A model generated the notes under the pieces. That model did not search any database and was not told the DNA's origin. It saw nothing but the letters and a program-made list of their open reading frames with translations. From Dermacentor variabilis (lineage: Eukaryota > Arthropoda > Arachnida > Ixodida > Ixodidae): 64,000 nt of DNA. Both the position numbers and the translations under genes were made by a program. The stretch is taken from contig NC_134574.1 in NCBI RefSeq assembly GCF_050947875.1, positions 106,917,469 to 106,981,468 on the forward strand. Direction: 5' to 3'. Within the stretch, counting starts at the first letter, position 1. Every line of letters begins with the position of its first letter. Positions 32,089-43,394 of the stretch are shown here, piece after piece.

Positions 32089-34363
32089 TATATTTCTCGA
32101 GACGAAGGTGCTTTACAAGTCTTCTTGAAGTATTCGTTAATATTAGTCATCCCTGTAGCTTTCAAGTGGTTATATATATAGCAAGAACAAGTAGACAGAA
32201 AGTAACAGCGGGAGAGAAAAAGACTAAGGATCGCTAAAGAAAAAAAAAAAGGGGGACACGACCGAGTCATCGCGCGGCGTCGCAAATAAATACACAACGC
32301 TGGCGTTATTTACTGCTATAGGCCTCACGTGCGGCGAACGGTGCAGGAGCACATCCTCCTACTTGTTTATAAGGCAACAGCTCGCGACAGCTCCCACCGC
32401 ATCTGCATTTAGAAGGCCACACAGCCCCCGCGACATACTTAATTCATCCCACGACGGGCGCGCGCGAATCAGCGCTGCGGGAGCTACAGGTATACGGGCG
32501 CGTAAGTAAAAGTTCGGAACAACGAGAACGTCCCCGTAGCAGTGGGCATACGTGCGCCGACGGGAGGGCCATTAATTTGCGTAAACGTGTCAAGGAGAGA
32601 ATAGAGATTTGTAGGCAGCGTGGTATATATAGGGCCCGTAGACTTTTTTTTTATTTTTTTTTGTCGCAGCCAGCGAAGCTGCATGAATGCGGTTGTAGGA
32701 TCGCGGAATCATAAATTGCGAGCGCGTGAAAAAAAGAAAAAAGAGAAAAAAAAGGACGATTCCGCTGGCACGAACGAGCTGACGCTGGCGCCGACGACAA
32801 CGGCCGAAGATTAAGCATTATTCTTCTCCTCGAATGCGCAGTAATGGAAAGTATTTAACGGCGCTGGATGCGAGCTACAGGTGCCTACAACGAACGCACG
32901 AGGCATGCTTTGCGTTGAAGAAGCTCGAAAATAAAAAAAATGAAAGAAAGAAAAGACTAAGTTCCACATAACGACAATGAAATTGAGTCAGCCAAGGGTG
33001 CGCAGGCGTCGGTTTTAATTTACAGCTTCACCCGCTAGAACCGAACAAAGCGAGTTGACAGAAACAACTCAGTGAAAAACAAAAAGAGGGAAACAAGGCG
33101 AAACGAAGCAAACAATAAAGCGTTCTGATCCAAGCTTACGCTTGGTACCTTTTTACTTAATAGTGTAGTTTAAACATACTTGGCCGGTGTCTGAAAGGCG
33201 TATCCAATTTGTCACAATTTGCGCCAAGCCTTATTTAAAAAAAAAAAAAAAAATGTCAGCCAGTCTGACTGGCTCATTAAAAGGAAATTCAGAATAAAAA
33301 AAAAGAAGTAACAGCGCGCACAATAACGACCACGATGTGTGGTAAAAAAAAAATATAAGCAATTACCAGCCGGGTTGTAGAGCAAGGCCACAACTGAGGT
33401 GACCTCGCGGAGCCAGCGCGCCCTAGTTCCGTATTTGTAAACAAACTACGTTGCAGCCTGAGTCGAGCGCAAGATTATAGGGGGGAACATTTCTCTCGCG
33501 GAAATAAACTAGGCGGTAGCTCTACGGCAAGGACTATCGCGCTGGCGTAGAGAGAGAGAGAAATCCTCAGCGTCGGATGCTTATTAAATATTCCGGAACC
33601 CGGATGAGAAATGCCCTGGAGCGTATACTGCACCTCACACTCGCACCGTCGAGCGAAAAGAATAATAATAATAAAAAAAAAAAAAGCAGCCAGCGGTCGC
33701 ACTTTGTCGAGGACTGGAACGGCGCGACATTTGCATAGAGAGCTGGTTAGATACGTGGTTCCCTCAAGCCGGAGCGAGCGAGCTCTGGTGCATCACGCCG
33801 TTGCGTATACGCACGCATAAGCGCACAGGTGTGGCCTCGCCTCGCGCGCACCGACCACAAACATGCGAAGACGCGACATTCGAACAACTTTCCCGCGCTT
33901 CGGAGATGCCGCCGAAAGAAGCAAAACGGTCGGTTTCAATCAGTCGAGCCTCACCTTAGACCCGGACTTGGGTTTTGAAAATAAGTGCTGCTTATTTCTC
34001 TCTCTCTCTCTCTCTTCTCTCTATATCGAAGCACTGGAACAGCAAGCACCGCAAGTTACTGCTACGAATTTGCAAAATTACTGAACACGGGGGACTCCGA
34101 ACTTCGCCTCGCCAAATCCGTCCTTGTGCAGCGAAGGCTAGGACTTGTGTCAGCCAATCAGCAATGAGAGTCGGCTTTGAGCCGCAAGAACGAAAGGCTC
34201 GATTTCTTTCTTTCTTTTTTTTTAGCATTACGACCGTACGAGGCAAGCAGACAATGGAGACGGGACACGCAGGGGGAACATTAACTGTTCTTGCTTTAGT
34301 TGAAATGCATAAATCATCCGGAAAAGGGAAGTGAACGCGCACGTATACGGACAACTTGCTGCG

Positions 34364-34436
34364 GGACGGAGTCGAACCTGCGTCTTCTACCTTACGCAGC
34401 GGTGCTTTACTACGAGGCTACCGCGCGGTTGTCTCA
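34364..34436 (-). repeat. tRNA-like sequence (SINE head or tRNA pseudogene)
   Basis: The minus strand reads GCGCGGTAGCCTCGTAG (box A-like) and, after a spacer, CAGGTTCGACTCC (box B). The length is tRNA-like at about 72 nt. The T stem pairs poorly and the acceptor ends do not pair, so I do not call a functional tRNA. Confidence 0.5.
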
Positions 34437-35323
34437 TAACTTGAGTATTTGTGTGTACGTGTACGGGGTAGGCCTTCAAGCCTCAGCCAGAGCCACTGAC
34501 GGCAATGGCGGCGGGTGCGTCACATCCTTAGAACCGCAGGCGCCGCGTAGTACTCAAACTGCTATTAAAGTACTAAAGATATACTCTGAGTTTCGTTATA
34601 TTGCGTTTTAAGTTAGCTTCACTGTTTCAGCTCGCACGATGTTGCTGCACACGATCTGTTGCGAAACGTTCTCAGAAGAACTCTTGAAACATATGCGCTA
34701 CTAACCATCGCTTTCGAATGGCCCATGGGCTTTTGTAGACAGCTTGCGACTTCCCGATGCAGCCGTAAGGGTGTAACAACACTGCCAGGCAACTATTTGC
34801 CTACAAAATCTTACACGTCCTTCAAGCGAGTCCCACGATCAAAGCAAAAATTGTTGCGCCGGCGCTTTCGAAACATTATACTGCTTCCTCCAAATGCGAC
34901 GTGCTTTCTAAACAACCTCACCATATGAGAGGCAGATAAATTCAGACGTCGCAAGTAACCTACCACCAATACCAGGCCCATTGCAGACCGCTCTATGTAG
35001 TAGATCAAGTAAATGAAACTAGCCTGGACGAAATTTGGCCATACGTTTCCCCCTCAAGAGGTTGTTTGAAGGAAATAAGAATACGGAAAGAACGTATGCA
35101 GCACAACCTTTTTTTACAAAGCGAGGTTATGACCAGAACGACGTTTGGCACATTCGCCAAATCGAATATGCTAAAGAAAACGCGATTCGAGGCAGGAATG
35201 TGAGAGCCGTTGCCATCGTGGACGCATAAATCTGACCCGACAGCCTGTCGAGTTGAATGGAGTTACGCTCGCTCGTTGGCGCAGTCCCAAAAGTGTCACT
35301 TCAACTGAGTTTTCCGCCCGAAA

Positions 35324-35340
35324 GGGAGGGGGGCGGGGGG
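35324..35340. repeat. G-rich tract with quadruplex potential
   Basis: GGGAGGGGGGCGGGGGG contains four G-runs of at least three with one-base separators. Confidence 0.75.
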
Positions 35341-38300
35341 CTATGCCTCGAAATGCCTCCCGTGGAATTTCGCCGGCGCGAAGCAGGGAGTCTGCAAAAC
35401 AAATCCACTAAATTGACTAGGCCCAGAATAAAAACGACATAAAATGAAAGAGGAATAAATGCGCGTCCAAGTCGAAGACACAAGCTTAAGTTTGAAACGC
35501 GTATGACTTAGGAAACACACAGAGAAGAAAAGGAAGACAAAGCAGACGAGAGCGAGCACTTGCAGACGACAATCAAAATAGCAGATGATCAATCAACTTT
35601 TCTGCAGCACTCCACTCTTTTCAAGATGTTCCGTCTGCACTGAGCAAAAAAAAAAAAAAAGTGAAGGTAACGTGGTCGAGGAACGTAAAAACGAAAATAA
35701 ATAAAGGGCTCGGGAAAAGCAGGCAACCAGGAGAAAAAAAGAAGGGAACGCAAGGACAGGAAAGAAACCTACAGGAAACAGAAATGCCTTGGATGCAGAC
35801 GACGGAGCACCGAAACGCGGTCGTCTGTTGCGATCCGGCGACAAAGGAAACGACCGAGACCCGAGGAAAGGAGTGTGCGGGTAGTTTCCGAGATGGCGGT
35901 GACGAATGCGACCGGGAGCGGAAGCGGCAAGTAGTCCGTGCCAAACCTCGTGGAGGCTATTAGGAAAACCTGTCATTCGCCTGTGTGTATATACACACAG
36001 CTAGCTTTTCTTTTTGCCCTACGAGAAACACCGGCAGCCCACCACAGGCTCTGTCTTCTCCCTTCATCCAAGCGACGGTAATGGGCACTTAAAGCAGAGG
36101 CAAACCATTAAAGGAAGCACCGATGTCTGCAATAGGCGGCTGTCTTTCCTTTCGTACTGGGGATGAAAGAGCTTAAAACTAAATGTCGCATAAAGGGGAC
36201 CGAACATAGAGAAAGTAAGCGCCTGCTGAGGCACCTGCGTCCGACGCCTTATTGAATTAAAACGGTTTAAACGGCGTCGGCGCACATTATTCGCTTTATT
36301 TTTTTTTTTTACGGTGTAATTGAGTTGCGCCTTCCGACCTCATTTCTCAGCCCGAAGTAAAATAACATAAATAAATAAAAACTCTAGAAACGAAGCGTTG
36401 CCGTTCTGAAGACCCGAGTCCCGTAGTGCTAGGAAATGGATACCGCACGCGAAACAAAAACGCACGCGGGATAAATTTCGGCGCGGCGGTCATCTGCGCG
36501 AAGCGGCCGCGCAAATGGGAGAAAACTCTCGAAACGGTCGCCGTTGACGAAGCCGAATATGAGGCAATTTAAATGCTAACGACACTCCATGCAGACAGAC
36601 AGACGGCCTTATAAGCACGCGCGATTGATGCTCACAATGAAGAGCGGGTATACACAATCCGAGAAATCGTTAGCGGCCAAGTGCGCACGAATTGCCAAAT
36701 GCGAGCGTATCGCATCTTCACGGGTTACAGTCGCGGCGTGTATGATTGTGCGTTGCGATGGAACGGTACGTAATAACGATTATAAATGAAAATTTTGAAA
36801 ACGCGTTACAGAAGTCTGAAGATAGATATTATCGGACCTATATAATATGTAAAACATAATACGCGCTAACCGGGAATGATAAGAAGAACTGCGAACGACG
36901 ACAAACCACGGCCGTCAAATACGTTGCGCTTGCCTCGACAGCATTCAGTCGAATGGCGTCAATGAATTCTAAATAATACTAGTACGTGCGCTTATTAACG
37001 AACGTTAACGAACCTGGGTTGCTATGGGAGTGCGAGCAAACGCTTAGACGCTATCTCTACTGTAGCTGCCGACTAAACCAATGCTGGGCGCAATGGGGAA
37101 ACAAAAAACGCAATAACGATAGCAAGAAATAAAAAGAACGAAAGCCATACAGGAATTCTTTTTCATCTATTTTGATAAACCGTATCTTGTAAAAAAAAAT
37201 AATTAAATGAAGAAATTAAAAAAATAAGCTAATCCTCTTTTGACCTTTTCTTTTCAACATACGCATTTCAAAACACACGCTGTGGACGGCATTAAAATCT
37301 GGCCGCGATATGCTACGCGCATCTTCATGGCCTCCTTACGACGCCATCGAACGCTCAGACGTGACCTTGCATGTCTCTTGGACGGCGGCGGTTAGACTTT
37401 TGCCATCCCACTGCCCTTCACGGTCAAAGAGACTTCCACGAACTCGTCGATAACGGCGAATGAAACGGTATTCAAATTCGGGCGGGCATCAAAAGAAAGC
37501 CTCCTTTAAACGGAGTCAGCCTACATCGGCGTAGGCTTGCGACCGAGTTCACTGAACTACTCGCTGCTGCGTCGTCTGCTTCGGAAACAGCGTCGCAAAA
37601 TAAAATGCGAGGCGATGTCGCTAACAGGATCAAGATAGGTTTTTTTTTTCTATCTTTTCCTTCTAGCGGAGGGCAAAAGCTGATGCGGCGTAACCCTTTC
37701 TTCTTGACCTGTTGCCGTCACCGCAAAGCCTGGCTCAGGTGGTTACTGACCGGGCACTATTTGCTGAACGTGCGGCAACGTGTGCAGTGCGGCATATACA
37801 AGGCGCAGAACAGAAAGGGAAAGCAACAGGGTCGTTTCCTGGGAACGCCAGGCTCTTCGTGACGCAAAGAGCTACGATATAAAAACTTATTTGCTTTAGG
37901 CTATTCCGTGAATAATTTTTTGCATGGACACTGCACGCACATGAGACACAGATAAGGTTATTACGCGAGCACTGTCTATCCCACCATAGTATATTAACTT
38001 TTAATAACCGCTTTCTCTGAAAAAGTGACTTGGTGACGTAACCTTTTGGACTGCAGGGGCACATACAGATCTCCTAATTCACGTAGTAACAAGACATCAG
38101 TGACCGCAGTGACAAGAGAAGTATTTTTTGATGTTACTAGCGCTGTTAAGCGGTACATATGCAGTAGACAGAGTCCAAATAATTCACCTAAAACACACAC
38201 GCACACAGAAAAAAGAAAGGTGGCGAAACTTATTTTCCCGAACCTTCTGTTCCTTTTTTACGAGTGCATGACCCGCGTGTTCGGTCCAAACATATTGCGA

Positions 38301-38727
38301 CATGCGTTAGGGAATAGCGCCAACTATAGATGGATGCGACACTCGCGGTGTCCTCGTCACAGACAAATGACTCATCATCCGGGTCTAGACGGGCGAGCCC
38401 CACGTTTCGTCACTAGGTGCACAGGGCAACCTCGGGCTCATTGGACCCGTTAGCGGCCACGGCTTAAAACACACGCTCGGCTAAGGTATGCAACGCATCG
38501 CGTGCACATCTAGGAGAAATAACCTCGCTGGTGTCCGAGCGCTCAAAGAAAGCTTAAAACTGGCGTGGAATCCCGCAGGCTAATGTCACTGACAGAAGGC
38601 TACATCAAGCGTCGCACAAGGCACACAAAGGCACGCTTTCACTTTGTACCCTCGGACTTCGCACCTTGTATTTGCAGCAGCTAGTTACTGTGCTTATACC
38701 TCATGCCCTATTGTTCGCAATCGTAGA

Positions 38728-38797
38728 GTTAACAGCGCAAAACGTAGACGGGACATGAGACGAGAAGACGACACCCCAAGCGTTTTGCGCTGCTAAC
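38728..38797. mobile_element. 70-bp MITE-like element
   Basis: GTTAACAGCGCAAAACG on the left and its reverse complement on the right (one mismatch) surround a 36-bp centre. It is compact and non-coding. No target duplication is visible. Confidence 0.75.
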
Positions 38798-38995
38798 ACC
38801 GGGATGGAGAACCAACAAGCCCAAGCTGCTATTCTAATGTTCTCAATATTACGCCACACTCTGTGTAAAGACGGCGGCATCTATGCATAAGAAATACTAA
38901 GTTCGCGCCATCAAGTACAAGAAATGGTGAAGTTATGTTGGCTTCAATGTTGCTGAGGCGTTCCCCTAGAAGTGGACGAATCTGCACAATCTGTG

Positions 38996-39030
38996 AGGCG
39001 TGTTCGGGTATACTTAACCCGAACACGCCT
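38996..39030. repeat. Perfect 14-bp hairpin
   Basis: AGGCGTGTTCGGGT, a 7-nt loop, then the exact reverse complement. Confidence 0.9.
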
Positions 39031-40205
39031 TAACAGCCCTTTTGTTTCTGCTGCGGAGGCTGGTGAAGAGTTCAATTCAAATTCGTTATTTCTGCACTTC
39101 GTATACGAGAAAGGCAGGGAAACACGACAGAAGGCTTTCTCAATCGATAGCTTGACGGGATCCCGGTAAACTTAGTTTTCATTGTGTTGAATGGAATGTG
39201 CCAGCTTAAATGTGCCTTCCTTCCAACGCATTCAACGTTTGCTCCCTTGCAACCAGTGTTTGTTGATGCTATGCCGTTATACATGTGTTTTCGTTGGTCA
39301 GATTAAGTCTGACGGCGGCTGCACGCGTCCTTGAAGTCACAAACATTTGCGAAGGCTTTTCGCACCCACTGCTTCAGACTCAAACTCGAAGGGGTGTGCC
39401 AATCGAATAATGCCGGAAGCGAATCGAGTATGTTTCGAATAGTTTCTGAATAATGAACAGCCGCCTTTACTGTTATTGTGAAGCAATCTTCAGGTTTTCG
39501 TATGTTGACAAGGTTGCCAAGTTTCTGTCATTATACGGCAATTTATAAAGAGTTGCTAATTAAAAGCACTAATGGAGCATTACGAGCAAATTAGGAGTTC
39601 GTTCCTATCCTCAGGACTCATTGGCGAGTACGAACGACAGAGGGCTACAAATTTGCCTCCCTGGTTGACTTAGCGTGTTCCACAACCACACTGCGCATTT
39701 TATGCGCACCACAGTCACCAGGAAAAAAATTATCGTAACTTCGATTCAATCTTGTACTTGATCGCGCACAGCTGGCGATTATTTAATATAAGCTGGCGTT
39801 CCGAAATGTTTTGAAACTATTCGTATTTCCGAACAGTGACCAGTCGATTCGGAGACAGAACCAAGAAAAAAAAAAGCAATATTCGGTTCGTTATTCGAAA
39901 GGTTCGAATATTCGCATACACCTATGTGTGGATTTTGCTTCCGTTAGACGTCGCTGTTAGACCTCTAGCGAGTCGGGTAAATCCTGTCCAAGGAAGGCGG
40001 GACACAGTCCTTCGCATTTTGACACTACAACTTAGCCTGCCGGCATAAACAACGCCTGAGTAGAACGCAGACATTATTTTATATCAAGCTGCGTCGAAAG
40101 CTGGCAAGGCCCGGATGACGTTAATCCGTTCCCAGTCACGAGTTCGTAGATCTGTCACGTGCTTGAATGTCACTTAAACCGAGAGACTTAAACAAGAAAG
40201 GAAAG

Positions 40206-40230
40206 TGGGTGGGTGGGTGGGGGGGAGGGG
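40206..40230. repeat. G-quadruplex-like tract
   Basis: GGTGGGTGGGTGGGGG followed by GGAGGGG satisfies the usual four-run G-quadruplex pattern with one-base loops. On the gene strand (minus) it is C-rich. Confidence 0.8.
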
Positions 40231-40388
40231 ACTTCATGCAGGCCCTCACAGTAAGCTACACATCACTGCACTTGCCAGGGAATTTCAGGTCGTTCTGTAC
40301 ACGTTTACTTGTGCAAAAGCGCTGCGCAAAGGAGAGTAACGAATTAAACTTTGACGAAGACCGCTCAATTAAAGTGACATCCAACAGG

Positions 40389-40459
40389 CCACGTGCGACA
40401 GCGGCATATGCCTAAGCGGATCCAAGGACGCGCTTGGAAGTTCGAGTCCTGTCACGTGG
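40389..40459 (+). repeat. Weak tRNA-like sequence
   Basis: The ends CCACGTG and CACGTGG pair over seven bases and AGTTCGAGTCC resembles box B. The D stem does not form and the anticodon loop would be far too long. It is at most a tRNA-derived repeat head. Confidence 0.3.
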
Positions 40460-40925
40460 CGCGCAGTTAACGAGGCTTCCATGACGAGCAATCGGGAAAA
40501 TGGACCACAGGCGAGCATTATAGAGAGCCCCTCTGAACACAACTAGCGTTTCCCGATTTCTCCCTTGCTTCGCTGGCAGCAACGCCTCGCAATCCTCCCT
40601 CCCTACATCTACGGACGCTGCCCGGTGATCGATACGTCGACCGATACGAGACCAATACGCGGTAAGTACGCTCTTAGGTTTCCGGTGTGGGGTGCTGAGA
40701 CTGCGGTATTTCGCGAGCGAAAATAGTGTCAACGGAGCCGAGGCCGGGAAACATTACCCACGGCGCTGCCGAAGTTAGTCGCGCGGGCCTCTATATACGC
40801 CTTTCCAGGAGGCACAGGAACAACCTAAAATTGAGCTAAGACTCCACGAACACACAAATAAGCGATGACGGTAGGAAACGCTGAGGCACGAAAAGCAGCT
40901 CATCGCGCAAGAACGACCCTCCCGC

Positions 40926-41245
40926 TATGATGTTCCCGATTATTGGTCTCCTCTTTCGTAGCCAGAAAAAAGCGCTGGAGAGATTACCAACGCCTACTAC
41001 CCACTGCCCCCCCCCCCTCCCCGGCGGCCCACCATCCCCAATTTTTTTTTCTTCCTTTAACGCTATAGTAGCCAGCTAGTCCCAATATGATGTTCCCGAT
41101 TATTGGTTTTCTCCTTCGTAGCCAGAAAAACGAGCTGGAGAGATTAGCAGCACCTACTACCCGCCTGCCCTCTCCCTCCCCGCTCCGCGTCCCTCCATGC
41201 CTAATTTTTTTTATTCTTTCGACGCTGTAGCAGCCAGCTAGTAGC
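40926..41245. repeat. 160-bp tandem duplication
   Basis: 40926-41085 is repeated at 41086-41245 with some 20 to 30 differences and small indels in the C- and T-runs. Shared blocks include TATGATGTTCCCGATTATTG and GTAGCCAGAAAAA. It ends about 240 bp from exon 3. Confidence 0.9.
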
Positions 41246-41482
41246 CAAGGAGCCTAAGCTGCAAACAGCTACGCAAGCGCGATTATCGCAGCGGGTCACC
41301 TGACGTACCGCCCCGGCTTAGTTTCTAGGCCTCAATTTCGGCAGCTTGAGAGGGGTTACAGTGTGCCTTGTGGAGAGCCTGAAAACTGCACGCCACAGGT
41401 CACGCGTTCAAACGAGTGCGCGGAAAGCACAAAACGGCAGTCAAAGCACGACAGAGACAAGGATCAGGAAAGAGACGCTCAC

Positions 41483-41524
41483 CTCTTCGCATAGTGATAT
41501 CATGTTCCTCGTCCTCTCCAACGA
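41483..41524 (-). CDS. SNAP25: SNAP-25 exon 3 (42 nt)
   Basis: SNAP-25 is a plasma-membrane SNARE that supplies two helices to the complex formed with syntaxin and synaptobrevin during synaptic vesicle fusion. This exon reads SLERTRNMISLCEE on the minus strand and matches the stretch SLESTRRML-LCEE of arthropod SNAP-25, the start of the first (Qb) SNARE motif. It is bounded by a pyrimidine-rich acceptor (ccttctttcttgcag) and a gtgagc donor. Both borders are phase 0, and its 42 nt equals what I recall for vertebrate exon 3. It joins in frame to either exon 4A or 4B. The R, N, M, I and S substitutions are more divergent than expected for so conserved a helix, so a second exon 3 could exist elsewhere; I did not find one. 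The upstream exon with the start codon was not found in the window. Confidence 0.88.
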
Positions 41525-42063
41525 CTGCAAGAAAGAAGGAAAAAAGAAAATAGTTAGAAATTGAAGGCCAGAAATCGCTCAGCAAAGACAGAACGAAAAA
41601 AAATGTGCGCAGTTAAGCAACACACGAAAACGGCGCACCATCCTTGTCCACGCCGAAAAATGATAAAATTTGGCAAAAATGAAAAATGTGTTTTTACTCA
41701 ACAAGTTCACAGCTTTGATAAATATAAGATTTATTACGTTAGTACGTTGTGAACAAGCAACATGCTCTACATTCTTAATTCATTTCCACATAACTTCATT
41801 TTTTCTTCTTTTTTTTTTTTTGCATATCCGTTCCACTCAGGTAACCTATGTGGAGCGGACTGCGAAAATGAAGACTATAGCCGTAGCAAGAATTATCTGA
41901 GCCCAAGACAAATTAAAATGTTCACGCAGCTTTATTGGTCAGATGTTGAAGTAACGGCAGCCGAGGTTTCGGTCGTCGTTATACATTGGCTTCGAAATGG
42001 ATGGCGCTGCAGCTGGTAGCTACGCGTAATTGTGCCATCCTGTGTAGTATACGACACAGGCTT

Positions 42064-42079
42064 CACACACACACACACA

Positions 42080-42145
<66 letters not shown>

Positions 42146-42146
42146 G
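42064..42146. repeat. (CA)n-(TA)n compound microsatellite
   Basis: About nine CA units followed by about 30 TA units with two G interruptions near the end. Confidence 0.95.
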
Positions 42147-43333
42147 TAGAGCCGGAGGAAGGCAAGACACGCGTGACGTTTGTTTCAACGGTACCGCCAC
42201 AACAATGCCGCGGAAGGAAAGTAGATACGCAAGCGCTTGTAACGCCGATAAAATGGACGGTGCGAACGTAGACATGGCCGACGCGGGTCGTACGGCGACA
42301 AATCTTTGAGAACTTTTATTACATACCCGACAGTCTACTGATCTTAAAAAATGGTGCCTACTGATAACGAATCTACTCAAAACGCATATCCAAGTGATGA
42401 GACGTATAAGCTTTTGCGTAAATTCAAACAATTTCGCAACCCGAGTTTTTGCACAGGCAGAACAAGAATGTACAGAACCCTAGCCGTGAACAGCTTCGCT
42501 GTAAACTCAGGCTGTGAAAAATCGGTCGAAGTTATGCACCCGTCGTGTATTGAAATCCGCTTTGCCCTAGACTTTAAATCGGCTTTGCTCCAAACCGGAC
42601 TCAAATGAAATATCTTGAACTACTGATCTCTTTACGACGATCGTAAGCGAGGTCTAAACAATAGGGCAATTTACGGTGAAATCATGCAAAGTTTACAGGT
42701 ACGCAGATCACTTCGCAGACATGCAAGCGGACCTCCTCTAGCATCAGTAGCGCTTGAGAGCTCGATCAGGGCATCAGGGCATAAGACAAATCGAGCTCCT
42801 GACCCTCTGCAGTTTCACAGCACCCGAAATTGCACGGCAAAGACGCGACAAAGCGATTAACCAGCAACGCTCGTGTTGATAGCGGCTTGAATTATTTACT
42901 TCAACAAAGGCCGAACACATGGATAATGTTGAGAGCGCGGGCACCCGCGCGCGAACAAACACTAACACACACAGACAGACAAAGCGCGCTTCTCTTTTGC
43001 ATCGTTTAGTCCAATCGGCGATAGTCTGACAAACGATAAAGGGGAAATGGAGGAATAAACGCTGTTTCGTGACCAACAGGAAAGCCAGCAGCGCGAAGGC
43101 GTACACGCTTTGGGAACACAGTTGTGACACAGAATTTCCCGCTAGAGTTTGAGGCTCTTGAATGAAAACTATGTCAAACGAATATTTGTTTCCTCCCTTT
43201 TATTTTCCTGAAAATGCGACAGCGTCGCCCGGAGATTTCGAGAGAAAACATTGAACGAGCCGGGATTTTTCGCACACAATGCTCGAGTCACAAGTTTCTG
43301 TCCGGCCACTGAGGTATGCAGCGGCGGGTTGTT

Positions 43334-43394
43334 AATGAATGAATGAATGAATGAATGAATGAATGAATGAATGAATGAATGAATGAATGAATGA
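43334..43394. repeat. (AATG)n microsatellite
   Basis: About fifteen uninterrupted AATG units. Confidence 0.95.

Larger units (their letters stand above)
28760..41482 (-). other. SNAP-25 intron 3 (12.7 kb)
   Basis: No SNAP-25 exon is recognisable between exon 3 and exon 4A. Contents: dispersed repeat copy (28935-29085), degenerate SINE (29128-29320), nested inverted repeat (30366-31498), two splice-bounded orphan ORFs, an AT microsatellite (32019-32084), a tRNA-like sequence (34364-34436), G-rich tracts, a 70-bp MITE (38728-38797), a hairpin (38996-39030) and a 160-bp tandem duplication (40926-41245). Stretches 32300-33470, 34940-38700 and 39050-40160 show nothing I can name beyond A/T runs. 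Confidence 0.8.

Noticed and set aside
34364..34436. Functional tRNA gene
   Set aside because: Box B is good but the acceptor and T stems do not pair. It fits a SINE head or pseudogene better.
40389..40459. Functional tRNA gene
   Set aside because: A seven-base acceptor-like pairing is present, but no D arm and no normal anticodon arm.
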